Shown here piece by piece: positions 7,217 to 16,623 of a stretch of DNA of 59,231 bases. The DNA lies in NCBI GenBank assembly GCA_002440825.1, contig DJVH01000123.1, positions 1-59,231 of the forward strand, given 5' to 3'. Below the pieces are notes generated by a model that saw only the letters and a program-made list of their open reading frames with translations, was not told the DNA's origin and did no database searches. The position numbers and the translations under genes were made by a program. Source of the DNA: Bacteriovoracaceae bacterium UBA6261. Its GTDB lineage: Bacteria; Bdellovibrionota; Bacteriovoracia; Bacteriovoracales; Bacteriovoracaceae. The first letter of the stretch is position 1. Every line of letters begins with the position of its first letter.

Positions 7217-8611
7217 ATGGAAAACAGAAACATTGCTCTGGCAGCACTCTTTGATGCTTTATCAAGAAACGGGATCAGTCACGATCTCTTGATTGCCGGC
7301 ACCGATTTAAAACTGGAAGATCTGAAAGACTTAAAAAAACGTCATTCATGGGAAACGTTTCTGGTTCTCTACCATAATCTGGGAGTCATTCTCGGTGAAG
7401 AGAAAGCGGCGAGAGAAGTTGCTTACACTGGAATCTATAATGATGAGCTGAGTACATTGAGAGCGATTGCAACCGGTTTTATCGATGTGAAAACGGTGTA
7501 CTGGTATATGGGGACCTTTGCCTGCCGCCATTTGTTTTGTGACAACGTCCAATTTAAATACAAAAAAATTAATTCGAATAAGATTCAAATGGAAGTCGCC
7601 ATCTCACCTGAGCTGAAGCCGACTGAATTATTGCTCAAAACTTATACTTATCTCTGGGAAAATGTTCCGACACTTTTGGGATTGCCTAAGGCCGTTGTGA
7701 CCGCAGAAATGACTTCGCACTCAGCTGTCTATTGTGTTTCTCTTCCGAAAACTTCTTACTGGCGATACACTTTTGCCAGACTGAGATATGCAATGACCGG
7801 TTATTCGAATGCGGTGTTGCTGATGGAGGAGCTCGAATCACAATCAATTAAACTAAGGATTGCCCTTGAAGAAAAATCAGATCTTTTAAAAATTTTGTCG
7901 CACGATATTTCCAACTCAGTGACCGTTATAGACCATCACCTTGGCTTTCTTTTAAAAAAAGAAAATCAAACGGAAGAAGACCGTAAGCATTTGCTTAAGG
8001 CCAAGGCTTCATCAAAAGATTTGATAAGCATCTTGCAAAATATCAAGCGCCTTGAAGTTTCTGAAATGAAGGGGGTCCATGTTACTCCGCTGGACATTGA
8101 AGAAAGTTTTAAAGCTGTTAAAGAAGCTTTTCAACATAAGTTGCAGGAGAAAAACTTAGAATTAATTTTTCTCGATATGCTTCCGGCCGGAACAAAGGTT
8201 CTTGCAGAAAAATCTTCTTTCGAATTGAATGTTCTTTCAAATCTTCTCAGCAATGCCATTAAATTTTCTCCCGTGGGCTCGAAAATATTTTTTACAGCAG
8301 ATTTAGCAGATAAAATGGCGGTGATCAGTGTGAAGGATTCCGGGTGTGGCATATCCAATGAGGAGAAACAACACCTCTTTTCCAAAAAAATCAGACGAAG
8401 TACCAAAGGGACATTGGGGGAAAAAGGAACCGGTCTTGGGTTAGGAATAGTTAAACACTATATGACACTTTATAACGGGCACGTTTCAGTAGAAGACAAT
8501 GCACCGTCGGGAACAGTCTTTAAGCTCTATCTGCAAGCAGATCTACCAGACTATTTCACCAACGATGCTCTCGTTAAATGGAAAGGGCCGTCAGAAGTTC
8601 AACGTCGCTGA
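7217..8611 (+). CDS. Soluble sensor histidine kinase
   Basis: This 464-residue kinase has no membrane helix. Residues 1-180 form an all-helical/mixed sensory domain that recalls the AraC-family ligand domain (PF12625-like), a tentative call. A HisKA helix holds the phospho-acceptor H229 in LLKILSHDISNS. The ATPase core follows with the N-box (NLLSNAIKFSP), G1 (DSGCGIS) and G2 (GTGLGLGIVKHYMTLYNG). No response regulator lies beside it, so its partner is unknown. The last 38 bases overlap the end of pfkA on the other strand. The ATG follows AGGGA. Confidence 0.85.
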   Translation: MENRNIALAALFDALSRNGISHDLLIAGTDLKLEDLKDLKKRHSWETFLVLYHNLGVILGEEKAAREVAYTGIYNDELSTLRAIATGFIDVKTVYWYMGTFACRHLFCDNVQFKYKKINSNKIQMEVAISPELKPTELLLKTYTYLWENVPTLLGLPKAVVTAEMTSHSAVYCVSLPKTSYWRYTFARLRYAMTGYSNAVLLMEELESQSIKLRIALEEKSDLLKILSHDISNSVTVIDHHLGFLLKKENQTEEDRKHLLKAKASSKDLISILQNIKRLEVSEMKGVHVTPLDIEESFKAVKEAFQHKLQEKNLELIFLDMLPAGTKVLAEKSSFELNVLSNLLSNAIKFSPVGSKIFFTADLADKMAVISVKDSGCGISNEEKQHLFSKKIRRSTKGTLGEKGTGLGLGIVKHYMTLYNGHVSVEDNAPSGTVFKLYLQADLPDYFTNDALVKWKGPSEVQRR

Positions 8612-9551
8612 TATCAAATTCGTTCTTTTTTCTGAGACAATTTCTTAAATCTGCAAGTTGTGTTTTTCCTTCAAGATAAACAGTGGCATGAGCTGTTTTT
8701 CCCTCGAGAAGCGCCTTCACTGCACACTGGCCCATTTGTGAAGCGATCAGGCGGTCAGTCGGAGTCGGGTTTCCACCGCGCTGAATGTGACCGAGAATAC
8801 ACACGTGGGCATCGAGCTTGTGTTTTTCTTTGAGATTTTTTTGAATGGTGTGTGAAATACCTTCAACTTCACCTTCGGCTGCAATGATGATCGAGGAAGT
8901 TTTCCCGCGCTTGATACCGCGGTCAATATCGCCGACAATTTTTGCATAGTCGATGTCGGCCGTCGGAAGGACAACGTTTTCAGCACCAGTGCAAATCCCT
9001 ACCTTGAGAGCAATGGCAGGAGATTTTCTTCCCATAACTTCAACGATGAAAGTGCGCGCATGCGAGTTGGCAGTGTCTCTGATTTTATCCACAGCTTCAA
9101 CTGCATTCATCACCGCTGTATCAAAACCAATGGTGTAATCAGTTCCATCGATATCGTTGTCGATTGTTCCAGGGATACCGATGACGGCAATTCCATGTTC
9201 ATTGTGCAGGGCCATGGCCCCGTTAAATGAACCATCTCCGCCGATGACAACAAGAGCATCGATTTTATATTTTTTTAATTGATCAGCAGCTTTTTTGCGA
9301 CCTTCAAGTGTCATGAACTCAGGACAACGTGATGTCTGAAGCATCGTTCCGCCGTGCTGGATAATATTACCCACAGATGAAACCTGCAGCTCTCTGATTT
9401 GTCCGTTTAAAAGACCAGCGTAGCCTTTCTGAATACCGAATACATCCAGACCTGCACCGATTCCTGTACGTACGACTGCACGGATTGCACAGTTCATTCC
9501 AGGAGAGTCACCACCACTGCAAAGGACGCCGATTTTCTTAATTTTACTCAT
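8574..9551 (-). CDS. pfkA: 6-phosphofructokinase
   Basis: This 325-residue enzyme phosphorylates fructose-6-phosphate to fructose-1,6-bisphosphate, the committed step of glycolysis. The bacterial ATP-PFK pattern is clear: IGVLCSGGDSPGMNCAIRAVVR at the nucleotide loop, GGDGSFNGA, GIPGTIDNDIDGTDYTIGFDTA with the catalytic aspartate, EVMGR, and CILGHIQRGGNPTPTDR. It is the last gene of an operon after rlmB-like and gpmI genes, 9 bases behind gpmI. The ending overlaps the histidine kinase gene in a convergent arrangement. Confidence 0.95.
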   Translation of the reverse strand: MSKIKKIGVLCSGGDSPGMNCAIRAVVRTGIGAGLDVFGIQKGYAGLLNGQIRELQVSSVGNIIQHGGTMLQTSRCPEFMTLEGRKKAADQLKKYKIDALVVIGGDGSFNGAMALHNEHGIAVIGIPGTIDNDIDGTDYTIGFDTAVMNAVEAVDKIRDTANSHARTFIVEVMGRKSPAIALKVGICTGAENVVLPTADIDYAKIVGDIDRGIKRGKTSSIIIAAEGEVEGISHTIQKNLKEKHKLDAHVCILGHIQRGGNPTPTDRLIASQMGQCAVKALLEGKTAHATVYLEGKTQLADLRNCLRKKNEFDISDVELLTALSI

Positions 9552-9560
9552 AGCAATTTC

Positions 9561-11093
9561 CTATTTAAAAACGCTCACGCCTTCAAAATTCGGCGCCTGC
9601 GGAATGCCCATAATCGTGAGAATAGTCGGAGCGACATCGCGCAGACCGAGATCTCCCTGATGAACTTCGAGTTTTTGATTTTTAAGCTTCGGATCGAAAA
9701 CGCAAAATGGAACCGGAGCATCTGAGTGAGATGTATGAATATCTCCGTTTTCGTAGGCCATTTGATCCGAGTTTCCGTGATCGGCAGTTACAATCATTGT
9801 CACGCCTTCAGCTTCACAGGTTTTCATTAAGCGGCCGACGCAAACATCAAGTGCTTCAATGGCTTTTACTGCCGCTTCAAAATTGCCAGTGTGTCCGACC
9901 ATATCAGAGTTGGCAAAATTCACGACGTATAAACTGATGGAATGATCTTTCAGAGCTTCTATTAATCTGTCGCAGACGAGAAATGCGCTCATTTCCGGTT
10001 TCTGATCGTAAGTGGCTATATCTCGCGGTGAAGGGATGAGAACTTGTTCTTCGCCTTTAAAAGGTGTTTTCTCGCCACCGTTGAAGAAATACGTGACGTG
10101 CGCGTACTTCTCGGTCTCGGCAATTCTAAATTGCTTTAAACCGAGTGAAGAAATGTATTCTCCCATTGTTCCTTGAAGTTTTTCCTTATCAAAGAGAATA
10201 GGCAATTTAACCCAATCATCCACGTAAGGAGTCATGCAAAGGAAATAGCCAGGGCGAACAGGCGTCGCAAATTCATTGAACTTTGGATCGGCAAACGCGA
10301 GAGTTATCTGAATAGCGCGATCTGGTCTGAAGTTAAAAAAGAAAACGGCATCGTCAGCGCGGACAGCATAATCTTTGTTGAACAAAACAGGATCGATGAA
10401 CTCGTCGTATCGATCAGCTTTATATTCAGACTTGATATAATCAACAGGAGACATGTCCGTCACTTTTCCTGCGCCGGTTAAGCAGTCATAAGCAGCTTTG
10501 ATTTTATTCCATCGGCGATCGCGATCCATACCGATAGAGCGGCCTTGCATTGAACCGAATTTCAACCCCGGTTCTTTGAGAATTTCTTCGACAAATCCGA
10601 CACCGACATCGCGAGCCGTATCTCGTCCATCCATGAAAGCCTGAAGAATCACTTCGATCTTGTGAGAGTGAAGGACCTTAATCAATTCTTTTAAATGATT
10701 GATGTGCGAGTGAACTCCGCCATTGCTTAAAAGTCCCATTAAGTGAACGCGGTTGGAATGAGATTTCGCATAAGCAATCAGCTTTTGCAATTCTTCCATT
10801 TCGTCGAGCTTGCCACTGGCAATGCATTCGTTGATACGAACGAGATCCTGGCGAACAGACCTTCCTGCGCCGAGGTTCATGTGACCGACTTCAGAATTTC
10901 CGGCGACACCTTTGGGAAGACCTACGATCAATCCGCCAGCTTCAATAGTCGTCATCGGATAATGCGCAAACATCGAATCAATGTTTGGTTTCTTTGCTGT
11001 CTTCACAGCATTGCGATTTTCATTTTTATTGATTCCGAATCCATCGAGGATGCAGAGGAGAACGCGTTTATTTAAACCTTGGAGTGATCGCAT
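9561..11093 (-). CDS. gpmI: 2,3-bisphosphoglycerate-independent phosphoglycerate mutase
   Basis: This 510-residue manganese enzyme interconverts 3- and 2-phosphoglycerate. It begins RVLLCILDGFGINKNENRNAV, carries PKGVAGNSEVGHMNLGAGR with the catalytic serine, ILQAFMDGRDTARD, FNFRPDRAIQ, ADHGNSDQM and DIHTSHSDAPVPF near the end, as in the alkaline phosphatase superfamily. The length is normal (about 510). It overlaps the preceding methylase gene by 26 bases and lies 9 bases ahead of pfkA, so glycolytic enzymes share a transcript. Confidence 0.95.
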   Translation of the reverse strand: MRSLQGLNKRVLLCILDGFGINKNENRNAVKTAKKPNIDSMFAHYPMTTIEAGGLIVGLPKGVAGNSEVGHMNLGAGRSVRQDLVRINECIASGKLDEMEELQKLIAYAKSHSNRVHLMGLLSNGGVHSHINHLKELIKVLHSHKIEVILQAFMDGRDTARDVGVGFVEEILKEPGLKFGSMQGRSIGMDRDRRWNKIKAAYDCLTGAGKVTDMSPVDYIKSEYKADRYDEFIDPVLFNKDYAVRADDAVFFFNFRPDRAIQITLAFADPKFNEFATPVRPGYFLCMTPYVDDWVKLPILFDKEKLQGTMGEYISSLGLKQFRIAETEKYAHVTYFFNGGEKTPFKGEEQVLIPSPRDIATYDQKPEMSAFLVCDRLIEALKDHSISLYVVNFANSDMVGHTGNFEAAVKAIEALDVCVGRLMKTCEAEGVTMIVTADHGNSDQMAYENGDIHTSHSDAPVPFCVFDPKLKNQKLEVHQGDLGLRDVAPTILTIMGIPQAPNFEGVSVFK

Positions 11094-11835
11094 GGTGTTT
11101 CACCTTTTGATAATAGTCCGAAAGAATAACGGCTGCGGCGACAGATACGTTTAAACTTTCAACTTTATCAGTTCCTGGAATTTTTATTGTTTCGCCGAGA
11201 GAAAGTGCTTCTTTGGAAAGCCCTGGTCCTTCTTCGCCAAAAAGAATGACAGCTTTCTTTTCCCACTTTAAATCATAGAGATTCTTTTCTGCATGCGAAG
11301 ATGTGGTCACGATTTGATAACCATTCTTTTTTAAAGCAGAGATCGTTTTCTTAAAATCATTTGTTTCAAACACGTCAACAAATTCTGCTCCCCCTTCGCT
11401 GGTGCGGACGGCGGAAGCAGTCGATGCCGTTTTTTTATCGGCCACGATCAAGGCATTGGCCCCAAAGTGAGCGGCACTTCTTAAAATGGCGCCGATGTTG
11501 TGCGGGTTTGAGACATTTTCTAAAGCAATCAAAAGCGAACTGGCCGGTTTTGTCGCTAAATAAGATTCGAGATTTTTTTCTACAGGCTTTCTGATCACCA
11601 TGCAGATGTCTTCATGGTGAGTGGCCTTCGTCATCTGGTCGAGCTCAGCTCTTTCCACCAGATGGTAGGCTTTTTTGTTTTGAGCGCAGTACTTGGTGAT
11701 GGCAGAAAATTTCTTTAATTTTTCTTTGGTCAGAAAAACCGTGATGATGTCTTCAGGTCTTTTTTTAAAGAGGGTTAAACAGGCGTTTTCCCCATAGATT
11801 TTTGTTTCAGTCTCACGATTAAACTTTTTACTCAT
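11068..11835 (-). CDS. SpoU/TrmH-family RNA 2'-O-methyltransferase (RlmB-like)
   Basis: This 255-residue protein has the SpoU domain organisation: an N-terminal substrate-binding domain (IYGENACLTLFKKRPEDI, about residues 12-95) and a C-terminal knotted methylase. The three motifs are NVSNPHNIGAILRSAAHFG (motif 1), VILFGEEGPGLS (motif 2) and KIPGTDKVESLNVSVAAAV (motif 3). Family members methylate the 2'-OH of guanosine in 23S rRNA (RlmB, G2251) or tRNA. Which target applies cannot be told. It heads an operon with gpmI and pfkA and is nearly head-to-head with the next gene. Confidence 0.85.
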   Translation of the reverse strand: MSKKFNRETETKIYGENACLTLFKKRPEDIITVFLTKEKLKKFSAITKYCAQNKKAYHLVERAELDQMTKATHHEDICMVIRKPVEKNLESYLATKPASSLLIALENVSNPHNIGAILRSAAHFGANALIVADKKTASTASAVRTSEGGAEFVDVFETNDFKKTISALKKNGYQIVTTSSHAEKNLYDLKWEKKAVILFGEEGPGLSKEALSLGETIKIPGTDKVESLNVSVAAAVILSDYYQKVKHHAITPRFK

Positions 11836-11866
11836 AATGCCACCTATGGTATCAATTTTAGTTATT

Positions 11867-12805
11867 ATGGGTCAAAGCAAATGTACGGGCTATTTAGCTC
11901 CTGTCGACTTTACGACAGACTTACAAACTGAGCTCTCTCTACGGGGCATTACTGTGCTGGAAACGCACGGGCGTCTGTTTCTTTGTGAGGGCGAGCCACA
12001 GGATGTCGTGTTTGCTCAGGACACCTGGTACGATGTTGAAAAAGTTGAGTATGCGTCGATCAACAATGCGGCAGAAGCGCTGCGTGCTCGCGGTGGAGAG
12101 AAAGGCGGCCGCTGGAGCCATTATTCACTCAACAATCACCGCCGCGGTGAACTTATTCTGGAAAAAGTTCCTTCAGTTAAAATAAAAAAATATAATTTTC
12201 TTGATCCTGTTCCATCGACTTCCATTGGGGTTTTCGCCCTTTTGTCGGAATCCTTAATGCTGGTCTCTGCCAGAACGAAATGCCCGCTGCCATTCGGGGA
12301 AATTCATTTTAACGAAGATAAAATCAATCCACCGTCGCGCGCTTATCTGAAGCTTTGGGAATTGTTCACGCTTTACAAAATCAAACCAAATCCAGGCGAG
12401 AGGGCCATTGATGTGGGCTCCTGTCCCGGAGGATGGACCTGGGTGCTACAGACTGTCGGTTGTCAGGTTGTAAGCGTAGATAAGGCGCCGCTCGATCCAA
12501 AAATCGCCGCTCTTCCCAATATCGATTTCAGACAGGAAAGCGCTTTTGGCCTTCGTCCTCAGCACATTGGAAAACTGGATTGGTTTTTTTCAGATATCAT
12601 CTGCTATCCTGATAAACTGCACGAACTCGTCCTTCGCTGGATTGAATCAGGTCTCGTCGACAATTTTGCCTGCACGATTAAATTCCAGCAGCCGACGGAT
12701 TTCGAAACTATGTTCAAGATGCAACAGATCCCCGGTTCACAAATTGTTCACCTTTCGTGTAACAAACACGAGGTCACCTGGGTGAATTTAAAATCCCTCC
12801 GATAA
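11867..12805 (+). CDS. RlmM-like 23S rRNA 2'-O-ribose methyltransferase
   Basis: This protein of about 312 residues has an N-terminal THUMP-like region followed by an FtsJ-type methylase fold. The SAM site is AIDVGSCPGGWTWVLQ. Catalytic K-D-K residues are suggested by SRAYLKLWE, DWFFSDIICYP and FACTIKFQQP, as in RlmM (Cm2498). Length is somewhat below E. coli RlmM (366). Start: an ATG at 11837 is one base from the divergent rlmB-like start; the ATG at 11867 begins just before the conserved CTGYLAP and leaves room for a promoter. Neither has a clear ribosome-binding site. Confidence 0.75.
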   Translation: MGQSKCTGYLAPVDFTTDLQTELSLRGITVLETHGRLFLCEGEPQDVVFAQDTWYDVEKVEYASINNAAEALRARGGEKGGRWSHYSLNNHRRGELILEKVPSVKIKKYNFLDPVPSTSIGVFALLSESLMLVSARTKCPLPFGEIHFNEDKINPPSRAYLKLWELFTLYKIKPNPGERAIDVGSCPGGWTWVLQTVGCQVVSVDKAPLDPKIAALPNIDFRQESAFGLRPQHIGKLDWFFSDIICYPDKLHELVLRWIESGLVDNFACTIKFQQPTDFETMFKMQQIPGSQIVHLSCNKHEVTWVNLKSLR

Positions 12806-12874
12806 TTATTTTATATTGGTTTTAAAGAACCACTCGTTGTTTATTGGCGCCAGTTAAGTCATCAGGAGAAATCG

Positions 12875-13339
12875 ATGAAGACTCTGGTATTGATGTTCAC
12901 CCTCGCTCTTTCAACCAACGCTTTCTGCAAGCACAACTACTATCAGGAGACGTGCAGCTTTGAGAGCATTAAAGGCGAGATCAATTTGTACAAGAGAAAT
13001 TATTGGGAAGGATCTCACATGCTGATCACTTCTGATTTTCCCGGTATTGATCATTACGATGAAGTTTGGATGCCAGGTGAAGAAGTGGCCGATATGGATA
13101 CACTCAATGGCGAAGAGGCCATCGTCTTTACGGACGTGAGGGACTCCAATGTAGTGAAGGAACCTTTTGATGACGGTTGCTGGCAAGGATTCACGAAATC
13201 ATTTACGAGAAATGTCCGTGTCGATCATGCCAGTGAAAAAATTCGCGACATACTAAATTTAAATTCTGGTGATGAACTCACCATGAAGTGCGGTTATGAG
13301 CATCTGGAAGTATTGGGGGATGCCTGTGACAAGCTGTGA
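12875..13339 (+). CDS. Exported cysteine-containing protein of unknown function
   Basis: This 154-residue protein has a signal peptide (MKTLVLMFTLALSTNAFC) and five further cysteines in the mature part. It is acidic and aromatic (HYDEVWMPGEEVADMD). AGGAGA precedes the ATG. A strong terminator follows the stop, so it is probably transcribed alone. No family is recognised. Confidence 0.7.
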   Translation: MKTLVLMFTLALSTNAFCKHNYYQETCSFESIKGEINLYKRNYWEGSHMLITSDFPGIDHYDEVWMPGEEVADMDTLNGEEAIVFTDVRDSNVVKEPFDDGCWQGFTKSFTRNVRVDHASEKIRDILNLNSGDELTMKCGYEHLEVLGDACDKL

Positions 13340-13348
13340 TTTTGGGTG

Positions 13349-13372
13349 GCCCAGAGAAATCTGGGCTTTTTT
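13349..13372 (+). terminator. Rho-independent terminator
   Basis: The stem GCCCAGA / TCTGGGC has a GAAA tetraloop and is followed by six T residues. It ends transcription of the exported gene at 12875-13339. Confidence 0.95.
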
Positions 13373-13396
13373 GAGGAAATGCGCTAATAAAGTGAG

Positions 13397-14248
13397 ATGC
13401 ATTCAGATTGTCATCGCTTATTTCATGGACGGGGAGGATTAACTCCAGGATTAGAACACGTTGTTGTTGATTCTTTTCCCCCAACTCTATTGATCACTCT
13501 TTACAAAGAAACTCCCTCGGATTCCCTTGCGCAATTTTTAGCGCTTCCCTACGAAAATATTCTCATTCAAAAACGATATCTTCCCAGACCTGAACTCGAA
13601 GTCTTCAAAGGTGGTATTCCCGAAGCGCCGCTAGCTCACGAACGCGGTTGTATTTATCAGTTGAAATTCGGAACGAGCCAGAACATCGGTTTCTTTCTTG
13701 ATATGAAGAATGGAAGAGAGTGGCTGATGAACAACGCTCGCGAAAAACGAGTGCTCAATTTATTTGCCTACACTTGTTCGTTATCTCTGGCCGCATTAAA
13801 AGGCGGAGCGGAGATGGTGGTCAATGTCGATATGGCCAAAGGCGCTTTGAGCGTCGGAAAAGAAAATCACAGGCTCAATGAGATCGATTCTCACAGAGTG
13901 AAATTTCTCTCTTACGACATCATGAATTCCTGGAATAATATCGCCAGAAGCGGTCCTTATGACATTGTGGTGATTGATCCTCCGACCAATCAAGGTGACA
14001 GTTTTAAAGTAGAACGCGATTATTATAAAATCATCAAACGTCTGAACAACATGACTCATCCAGGGGCCGTTGTTATGGCCTGTCTTAATTCGCCTTATCT
14101 CAAATCAGATTTTCTCAAGCAATTATTCGCAGAGCACGCCCCGGAATTTCAATTCACATCGAAATTAGATTCTTCTTTTGCAGAAATGGAAGTTGATCCG
14201 GAAGAGGGTTTGAAAATTCTCTTTTTTGAAAAGAAAGGGGCGGTTTAA
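13397..14248 (+). CDS. RlmK/RlmI-like SAM-dependent rRNA methyltransferase
   Basis: This 283-residue protein matches the C-terminal half of bacterial RlmKL and RlmI. Features are LKFGTSQNIGFFLDMKNGREW, then RVLNLFAYTCSLSLAALKGGAEMVVNVDMAKGAL for SAM binding, and the active-site loop VVIDPPTN. These enzymes methylate 23S rRNA at m7G2069 or m5C1962. It lacks the PUA domain of RlmI and the RlmL half; an RlmL-like gene is separate at 52184-53515. The target is inferred only. The stop codon falls in the loop of a bidirectional hairpin. Confidence 0.75.
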   Translation: MHSDCHRLFHGRGGLTPGLEHVVVDSFPPTLLITLYKETPSDSLAQFLALPYENILIQKRYLPRPELEVFKGGIPEAPLAHERGCIYQLKFGTSQNIGFFLDMKNGREWLMNNAREKRVLNLFAYTCSLSLAALKGGAEMVVNVDMAKGALSVGKENHRLNEIDSHRVKFLSYDIMNSWNNIARSGPYDIVVIDPPTNQGDSFKVERDYYKIIKRLNNMTHPGAVVMACLNSPYLKSDFLKQLFAEHAPEFQFTSKLDSSFAEMEVDPEEGLKILFFEKKGAV

Positions 14249-14259
14249 CCGCCCCTTGA
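14237..14259. terminator. Shared hairpin between convergent genes
   Basis: AAGGGGCGG and CCGCCCCTT form a perfect 9-bp stem whose 5-base loop holds the methyltransferase stop codon TAA. On the minus strand it is followed by TCTTTT, so it looks like the terminator of the 753-residue lipoprotein gene. On the plus strand the T-tract is poor. Confidence 0.75.
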
Positions 14260-14263
14260 ATAT

Positions 14264-16525
14264 CTACTTGTATTTTTTTCCACCAAGCTTAGTCAGAAGT
14301 TCATTGTAAGCATCTCTCTTCGGATGAATGAAAAGAGTCGACTTGAATCGTTTTGCTTCGCCTGACATCGCATCAGCAAGAGAAGTAAATTCAGACACAG
14401 CTCGCGGCGAGTTTGTGTATGAATCTTTTGCTCTGATAAGTTTTCCAGGGATAGTGTATTCAGGATTTGTTCTGTAAACGTTTCCAGACGCATCGATGTT
14501 CGAAGAAACTTCAGATGTGTTTCTCTGGAGGATTAAGCTTTTCACTTCCGCCATTCTGTTGTCGAGTGTTTTTCCTTGAGGGACAACACCTTTCTCATTG
14601 ATCAGGCGAGTGTAGTAGTTAGTAAGAGCTTCAACGCTGTCGCCAACTGAAAGTTGTGTCGCTTTGCGGGCGAAAGTGATGTTGTTGTATTTAAGGAAAA
14701 GTTCAATGTTGTAAGCCCCGTTGATCCAGACAAGTGGATCAAGTGAGCCGAAATCAAGAGCGTATGATTTCTTTTCCCCCGGGGCCATTGGTGAACCTAC
14801 AACTGTTTTTACTGCATTTCCGTTGATGCGAAGTTCGAATGAGATGTTTCCGTTCACTGGTACAGTCGCGATGTTTTCAACAGTCACGTTGTACATTCCC
14901 GAACCATCAATTGGAGAAAAGTTTGTTTTGATTTCGCTGAACTCAAGCGGGCGCTTGATATTCTGCCAAAGTTTTTCACGCATTCCATTCACGTCAAGAA
15001 CGTACGTAGCGTTTGAACCATCTTCAAGAGTCGAAAGAACAGAACCGATTGTCGGTGATTCAATTGTCTTTGTCGAAATAGGTCCAATTGAATCAGTAAA
15101 TGTTTCTGCATCTTCAATGTCGCCGGAGATTGTGTATTTCAGAGGAGAGCTCACACCACCTGCGTTTGTTACTTTGAATTTTGCTGAGAATGGTTCAGCA
15201 GGTTGAACGACACCGTCGTCATCTGCTCCAATGATACCAATGAAATTTAAGCTCAAAACTGAATGCGTTTTGAAATAATCGTAAGTCGACTGAAAGCCTG
15301 TAGCGTAGGCATTCGAATAGGACATCTGGTAATTGTTGTAAGATGTCGCTGCAAATTTTCTATTGAAAGCGCGGGCGAGACCTTTCGTGCGGGCGATTTC
15401 CATTCCGACTTCAGCCCCTGTCGATTCACCATCGCGCTGACCGATATCAAGGGACATGTGATAGTTTCTCGAATATTCAGCAGGAGCGTAAGCTGAGTAA
15501 GCTTGAACGAAGGCGTCTCTGAAAATAGCCTGGTAATCAATAACTACCGGAGGAGCAACTGGTGGCGTGACCGGCGGCACTGGTGGAACCGGAGGTTGAC
15601 CAGGACGTTGTGGACGAGGTCCAGGCGCTGCTTGCGCCGGCATTCTTCCGTTTGCCTCAGTCGTTTCCACAGAAGAAACTTTATCGTTTAATCCCATGTA
15701 ACGTTGTCTGCCTGGAGTTGGCATATTCATCCAGGCCTTGAAGGCGAAGTCTCCTTCGACCCATTGATTGTAATTCATGTTGTAGACACCATCACGAGTC
15801 CACATGTCTCTGCCATTTCTTTCGCGGTAATCAGGACCGTAATAAGTTCTGTCGTAGCCATCATAAAAGCCCATGCGGCCGAAGCGGTCTCTTTTTAGGA
15901 TGTCTTCAGCTGAAGGAATGTTTCCGACGAATCTTGTATAAGCATCTTGAGTTGGATTAAACGAAGCAAGAGGCAACTGATAGTTTGGATTCGGCATCAC
16001 CTTCGTATCGATGGCGCGATAGAATCTGTTTTTTGCCTCACTCACACCGAGAGAATCACCGTCACGTGAACCGGCCGATTGTCCTTCAGTGACAGCGCGG
16101 TTGAGATAAGAATTGAGAGAGTCAACTTCGCCTTCTCCGCGAAGCATTTCATCCTGACTGTTTTGCCAGTAGTTCACAGCTTGATTCATTCCCCAGGCAT
16201 ATCCGCGAAGGTATCCGTCTTCGCGACCGTGAGAACCAGCAAAGCGGGCTGCCATATTAATGGCCTCTTCAACACCGGCACCGCAAGCGAGAACATGGCG
16301 GCCGGTATCGTTTCTATATTTATCACAATACATAAAGGCAGAAGGTTTGCGTTCCCATTGGTCGCGTTTGAATCCAGGAGGTGGACCATCGTATCTTCCG
16401 CCCCAGTTTGGACGAGGACGACCGTTAAAGGATGCAGTTGAGCGAGAAGCATCGGGTGAAACAGAGTGATTAGCACAGCCGGCGACCAGTGATAGGATCA
16501 CCAGCGAAGATAAATTTTTTTTCAT
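14264..16525 (-). CDS. Large lipoprotein with Gly/Tyr-rich helical repeats and beta domains
   Basis: This 753-residue protein has a lipoprotein signal (MKKNLSSLVILSLVAGC, lipid cysteine at 17). Residues to about 290 contain two regions with regularly placed glycines (EDGYLRGYAWGMNQAVNYWQ; AGSRDGDSLGVSEAKN). A proline-rich hinge (about 298-332) follows, then a second segment of the same style (DIGQRDGESTGAEVGM; YSNAYATGFQSTYDYF). The C-terminal third is beta-rich with CARDB-like features (LNFIGIIGADDDGVVQPAEP..FKVTNAGG). It is probably anchored to the outer membrane. Function unknown. It is preceded by AGGAAG and ends in a shared terminator. Confidence 0.8.
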   Translation of the reverse strand: MKKNLSSLVILSLVAGCANHSVSPDASRSTASFNGRPRPNWGGRYDGPPPGFKRDQWERKPSAFMYCDKYRNDTGRHVLACGAGVEEAINMAARFAGSHGREDGYLRGYAWGMNQAVNYWQNSQDEMLRGEGEVDSLNSYLNRAVTEGQSAGSRDGDSLGVSEAKNRFYRAIDTKVMPNPNYQLPLASFNPTQDAYTRFVGNIPSAEDILKRDRFGRMGFYDGYDRTYYGPDYRERNGRDMWTRDGVYNMNYNQWVEGDFAFKAWMNMPTPGRQRYMGLNDKVSSVETTEANGRMPAQAAPGPRPQRPGQPPVPPVPPVTPPVAPPVVIDYQAIFRDAFVQAYSAYAPAEYSRNYHMSLDIGQRDGESTGAEVGMEIARTKGLARAFNRKFAATSYNNYQMSYSNAYATGFQSTYDYFKTHSVLSLNFIGIIGADDDGVVQPAEPFSAKFKVTNAGGVSSPLKYTISGDIEDAETFTDSIGPISTKTIESPTIGSVLSTLEDGSNATYVLDVNGMREKLWQNIKRPLEFSEIKTNFSPIDGSGMYNVTVENIATVPVNGNISFELRINGNAVKTVVGSPMAPGEKKSYALDFGSLDPLVWINGAYNIELFLKYNNITFARKATQLSVGDSVEALTNYYTRLINEKGVVPQGKTLDNRMAEVKSLILQRNTSEVSSNIDASGNVYRTNPEYTIPGKLIRAKDSYTNSPRAVSEFTSLADAMSGEAKRFKSTLFIHPKRDAYNELLTKLGGKKYK

Positions 16526-16623
16526 GGAAACTTCCTATGTGAAAGAGTTGCTCTTCCATTATAGGAGGGAATATTTATTTAGGCAGGCTAGGCAAATATG
16601 GCGTAAGCATTGTTGACTAAAAA

